From assembly GCA_013153635.1 (NCBI GenBank), contig JAADDZ010000009.1, positions 46,564 to 110,563 of the forward strand: 64,000 nucleotides of DNA, read 5' to 3'. This document shows positions 61,012 through 64,000 of this stretch, one piece after another (positions within the stretch are counted from its first letter, which is position 1; the number at the start of each line of letters is the position of its first letter). Position numbers and translations under genes: made by a program. The notes beneath the pieces were generated by a model. It searched no databases. It saw only the letters and a program-made list of their open reading frames with translations, and was not told the origin of the DNA. Origin of the DNA: Aquificota bacterium. GTDB taxonomy: Bacteria > Aquificota > Aquificia > Aquificales > Hydrogenothermaceae.

Positions 61012-61613
61012 CAGTTTTCCTTGATTAGTTTTTCTACGTCTTCTACTATTTCTTCTACAGGTAGGTACATAGTTTTAAACTCTTCTACTATGTTTCCTTT
61101 CTTGTCTATAATGGTTACTTTTGCGGTATGGTTTATCATTCTGTGTTTCATTACCATATCTCCGTGTTTCATCTCCATGTATCCTTTGTCTTGAACAAAT
61201 ACATTATAATCTTTCCATATTTTTTTTAGGGAGTTTTTGTCTCCTGTTAGAAATACCCAGTTGGTAAATCCTTTTTCTGTTTTGTATTTTTTTAGTCTTT
61301 CGGGAGTATCTAGCTTTGGGTCTACAGTTATGAATATGATTTTGTATTTTCCTTTTAGTCCTTTTTGGTTGAGTTTGGTTTCTACTTTTTTTAAAAATGC
61401 TGTTAGAGTGGGGCATACATGGGGACAGTGGGTATATCCATAGGTGACTATTAGTACTTTTCCTCTGTAATCTTGTAGTGAAAATGGTTTTCCTTCTTCG
61501 GTGATGACTCCTTTTATCTCTGGAGCTTTTTTAGGTAGGTCTTTTGTTGAGCCGTGTAGGGCAAAAGACAGATGAAATAATATCAAAGGTATTATTAATA
61601 AAAATTTTTTCAT
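61011..61613 (-). CDS. SCO1/SenC-family copper chaperone
   Basis: A 200-residue secreted thioredoxin-fold protein. The signal peptide covers about residues 1-18. [12 protein letters not shown] carries the copper-binding Cys63 and Cys67, and the expected His ligand lies in [12 protein letters not shown]. The preceding [14 protein letters not shown] stretch is Met- and His-rich and may add copper sites. SCO1 helps build the CuA or CuB centre of cytochrome oxidases. Co-expression with ExbB-ExbD-TonB suggests a metal-uptake link. Confidence 0.93.
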   Translation of the reverse strand: MKKFLLIIPLILFHLSFALHGSTKDLPKKAPEIKGVITEEGKPFSLQDYRGKVLIVTYGYTHCPHVCPTLTAFLKKVETKLNQKGLKGKYKIIFITVDPKLDTPERLKKYKTEKGFTNWVFLTGDKNSLKKIWKDYNVFVQDKGYMEMKHGDMVMKHRMINHTAKVTIIDKKGNIVEEFKTMYLPVEEIVEDVEKLIKEN

Positions 61614-61690
61614 CTTTTTCCTCTCTCATATGTTTTTTTGACAGTATATATCACAGATTTGTTAATTTCAATTTAATTTAAATGTGAATT

Positions 61691-63088
61691 TTACTTTCTG
61701 AATTCTGAAGGGTCTATACAGAACTTTTTTAGAAGTTTTTGTAGAGACTGTCTCTCTATATTTGCTAATTTTGCGGCTTGGGAGATGTTACCTCCTGTAA
61801 TAGAGAGTAGAATCCTAAAGTAGCTTTGGGCAAATTTTTGAGTGTGTATCTCTTTGGCTTTTGAGTATTCAAAGGGGAATTCCCTTTCTTGTTTAGTTAT
61901 GTATGGTGGTAGATGTTGGAGGTCTATTATCTCTTCTGCGGTTATACAGGCTTGGTTTATTATGTTTTCTAGCTGTCTAATGTTTCCTTCCCATCTGTAG
62001 TTTACTAAGGCTATTAGGGCTTCTTGGGATAGCCCTTTTATATTTTTTCCATATTTTTCGTTAAATTTTTGTACAAAGTAGTTTGCAAGTAGGGGAATGT
62101 CATCTTTTCTTTCTCTAAGGGGTGGTATCTCTATTTTTATTCCTTCTAGTCTAAAGTAGAGGTCTTCTCTAAAGAGTCCTTTTTCTACTAACTTTTTTAG
62201 GTCTTTGTTGGTTGCGGCTATAACTCTTACATCTACTTTTATTGGGTTTACGTCTCCTATTCTTCGTATCTCTTTTTCTTGTAAGAATCTTAAGAATTTA
62301 CTTTGTATGTTTGGTGGCATTTCTGATATTTCGTCTAGAAATACAGTTCCTCCGTGAGCTAGTTCTAATATTCCTTTTCTGTCTTCTGTTGCTCCGGTAT
62401 AGATTCCTTTTTTAGTACCAAAGAATTCAGATTCCATAACTTCTGGAGCTATTGCGGCACAGTTTATTGCTAGGAATGGTTTGTTTTTTCTGTGGCTTGC
62501 TTCGTGTATTGCTTTTGCGAATAGTTCTTTTCCTACTCCACTTTCTCCATAGATTAAGACGGTAAAATCAAAGATGGCTACTTTTTTTATGTATTCTATC
62601 AGTTCTTTCATATATGTGTTTTGAGTGATTATAAAGTTTAGGTTTGATTTTGATGTTTTTATGGTTTGGAGCTGTTTTTTTAACTCTTTGTTTTCTCTTA
62701 GTACTTTTGCTTTTTTTACTGCTTCTTCTATCAGTTTCCATACTAAAGGATCGTTAAAGTTTATCGGTTTTGTTATATAGTGAAATGCTCCGCTTTTCAT
62801 ACAAGATACTGCGGTATCTATAGTACCGTATGCTGTTACTACGATGAAGCTTGTTATATCATTGTTTTCTCTTATTTTGCATAGGAGTTCTTCTCCTGAC
62901 AGCTTTGGCATCTTTAGGTCAGAGATTACAAGGTCGTAGTCTTGTTTTTTTGCTATGTCTAGAGCTTCTTCTGGGTCATCTGTTATATCTACTTGGTATC
63001 CTTCATCTTCCAAGATTTCTTTCATCGTAACTAGTATGTCATGTTCATCGTCTACTATCAGAATTTTCCCTTTTTCTGTGTTCATCAA
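61691..63088 (-). CDS. NtrC-family sigma-54 response regulator with GIYTGA variant
   Basis: A 465-residue protein: receiver (VDDE; Asp in LVISDLKMP), AAA+ domain with Walker A GESGVGKE and Walker B VFLDEISEMP, and a Fis-type C-terminus (AAKLANIERQSLQKLLKKF). The sigma-54 contact loop reads GIYTGA instead of GAFTGA, with Phe changed to Tyr. It overlaps the kinase gene by 4 bases and forms a two-component pair. The target genes are not evident. Confidence 0.9.
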   Translation of the reverse strand: MMNTEKGKILIVDDEHDILVTMKEILEDEGYQVDITDDPEEALDIAKKQDYDLVISDLKMPKLSGEELLCKIRENNDITSFIVVTAYGTIDTAVSCMKSGAFHYITKPINFNDPLVWKLIEEAVKKAKVLRENKELKKQLQTIKTSKSNLNFIITQNTYMKELIEYIKKVAIFDFTVLIYGESGVGKELFAKAIHEASHRKNKPFLAINCAAIAPEVMESEFFGTKKGIYTGATEDRKGILELAHGGTVFLDEISEMPPNIQSKFLRFLQEKEIRRIGDVNPIKVDVRVIAATNKDLKKLVEKGLFREDLYFRLEGIKIEIPPLRERKDDIPLLANYFVQKFNEKYGKNIKGLSQEALIALVNYRWEGNIRQLENIINQACITAEEIIDLQHLPPYITKQEREFPFEYSKAKEIHTQKFAQSYFRILLSITGGNISQAAKLANIERQSLQKLLKKFCIDPSEFRK

Positions 63089-64000
63089 AGTTCCTCTGCT
63101 GTTGGTAGTTCTATTATAAATGTAGTCCCTTTGGTCTGTTCAGTTATAAGGTCTATCTTTCCTCTATGTTCTTTTATCACTTTTTGAAGAACAAATAGTC
63201 CAAGACCTGTTCCTTCATCTTTTGTTGTGAAGAATGGTTCGAAAATCTTATCTTTTATACTGTTAGGGATACCTTTTCCACTGTCTTTTATCTCTATTAT
63301 TGCGTTGTTGTTTTTTTTGTATAGTTTTATATATAGTTTTCCTTTATAGTTCATCGCTTCTAATGAGTTTATTATTAAATTTACAATACCGTGTATAAGG
63401 GCGTTTTTATCACCATATACATAAATATCATTTTCTATATTTTTTTCAATTGTTACTTGATGTTTTTTTACGAGGGAGAGTTCTAAAGCTTCTTCAAGTA
63501 AATTTTTTAGGGATATGGTTTCTGTTTTTTGATATGCTGGTTTTGAAAAGTTTAGTAGTCTTCCCATTATATCTGTGCTTCTTTCTACATTTTTTTCTAT
63601 CACTTTTGCAAGCTGTTCTAGTTTTTCGTTGTCTATTTTTTGGGAAAGTTTTTTTATTCTAAATGCGGCTTGGGAGATAGCGGCTAGGGGGTTCCTTATA
63701 TCGTGAGATAGTCCTGCTACTAATCTTCCTAGTATTGCTAGTTTTTCTGTTTGGATTACATGGGTTTCTAGTTCTTCTTTTCTAGTTATGTCTTCTATAA
63801 GTATTAGTATGCTGTCAAACTCTTTTTCGTTTTCTATTTTCATAGGAAAGGCTTTTATGTGATACACAAATTCACCTTTTTTGTTTGAAGAGATAGTTGT
63901 TTCAAATCTCTTTTTTTGTTTTAGAACATTTTGTAATTGGTCTTTGAGAGGTTCTATCTGGGGTAGTAATTTTAATAGGTTGTAGTTGTCTTTTTCTTCT
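63085..64000 (-). CDS. PAS-containing sensor histidine kinase (5' end beyond window)
   Basis: The frame stays open to the end of the window, so the GTG at 63867 is not a real start. Visible from the N-terminal side are a PAS-like end (GEFVYHIKAFPM), a coiled linker, the DHp His in VAGLSHDIRNPLAAIS, the N box LIINSLEAM, and the ATP-lid blocks DSGKGIP and GTGLGLFVLQ. It is cytosolic in the visible part. It is the partner of the GIYTGA regulator directly downstream. Confidence 0.9.
   Translation of the reverse strand, partial: EEKDNYNLLKLLPQIEPLKDQLQNVLKQKKRFETTISSNKKGEFVYHIKAFPMKIENEKEFDSILILIEDITRKEELETHVIQTEKLAILGRLVAGLSHDIRNPLAAISQAAFRIKKLSQKIDNEKLEQLAKVIEKNVERSTDIMGRLLNFSKPAYQKTETISLKNLLEEALELSLVKKHQVTIEKNIENDIYVYGDKNALIHGIVNLIINSLEAMNYKGKLYIKLYKKNNNAIIEIKDSGKGIPNSIKDKIFEPFFTTKDEGTGLGLFVLQKVIKEHRGKIDLITEQTKGTTFIIELPTAEEL

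Noticed and set aside
1-64000. CRISPR arrays, insertion sequences, rRNA genes or prophage
   Set aside because: No regularly spaced repeats, transposase, integrase or rRNA-like sequence was seen on either strand.

Overview
The window is AT-rich (roughly one third G+C), almost fully coding, and looks like a chromosome segment of a thermophilic, chemolithotrophic member of the Aquificota, most like the Hydrogenothermaceae (Sulfurihydrogenibium or Persephonella type). This placement is inferred from gene content: a thioredoxin-like [2Fe-2S] ferredoxin, MqnP/MqnL-type enzymes of the futalosine route, a SCO1 copper chaperone, a di-haem peroxidase, a molybdopterin oxidoreductase, prefoldin-like genes and Aquificota-style overlapping operons. 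No marker gene settles the genus. No gap between genes exceeds 300 bases; the longest are 46816-47059, 29482-29721, 6290-6497 and 20197-20396.

Layout. 1-2699 (+): C-terminal part of a DMSO-reductase-family catalytic subunit and its TorD-type chaperone. 2696-6289 (-): DHH phosphoesterase, TetR regulator, HAD phosphatase, UbiA-type prenyltransferase and FabZ in one compact operon. 6423-10069 (+): a ribonucleotide reductase operon (nrdB, nrdA and a 48-residue Cys-containing ORF) behind a promoter that carries two NrdR boxes; the NrdB residues are those of the Mn/Fe class Ic type. 10121-11345 (+): a porin-like outer membrane protein and tRNA-Gly(GCC). 11347-17944 (-): GT39 transferase, PabC-like enzyme, trigger factor, ClpP, ClpX, EngB and DUF501. 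18045-20196: ThiD, O-methyltransferase and alpha/beta hydrolase. 20397-26789 (+): citramalate synthase, an EcoRV-like restriction-modification pair, a SPOUT RNA methyltransferase, MraY and a soluble PAS/chemoreceptor-like sensor. 26786-28624 (-): UbiD-family decarboxylase. 28716-31347 (+): an unknown protein, then prefoldin alpha, a miniature prefoldin beta and a periplasmic YfdX protein. 31346-33856 (-): MetF, ferredoxin, and a TPR/SPOR protein. 33947-37665 (+): FliK-like and FlhB-C-like proteins, a di-haem peroxidase behind a Fur-type box, and an extended QueH. 37655-42988 (-): two paralogous GT39 membrane transferases flanking hemC, plus an MsbA-like ABC exporter. 43111-44061 (+): hemH. 44065-47521: rpoZ, a PilS-like kinase and a PilR-like NtrC regulator, divergent from a type IV pilin gene with a sigma-54 promoter and tandem upstream sites. 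47533-58778 (-): nuoA-B-CD-H-I-J-K-L-M-N, gmk and VanZ. 58850-61613 (-): SCO1, ExbB, ExbD, TonB and RNase HI. 61691-64000 (-): a second sensor kinase (cut by the window end) and sigma-54 regulator.

How it works together. The window combines respiratory electron transfer (a complex I lacking nuoEFG here, molybdoenzyme, SCO1, peroxidase, quinone enzymes), haem synthesis, protein quality control (trigger factor, ClpXP and an unusual prefoldin/YfdX set), envelope sugar transfer and export, and sigma-54 signalling. The observations most worth following are the class Ic ribonucleotide reductase with its NrdR-controlled promoter and small Cys ORF, the prefoldin-YfdX locus with a structured 240-base leader, the EcoRV-like system together with near absence of GATATC in the window, and the pilS/pilR/pilA promoter architecture.
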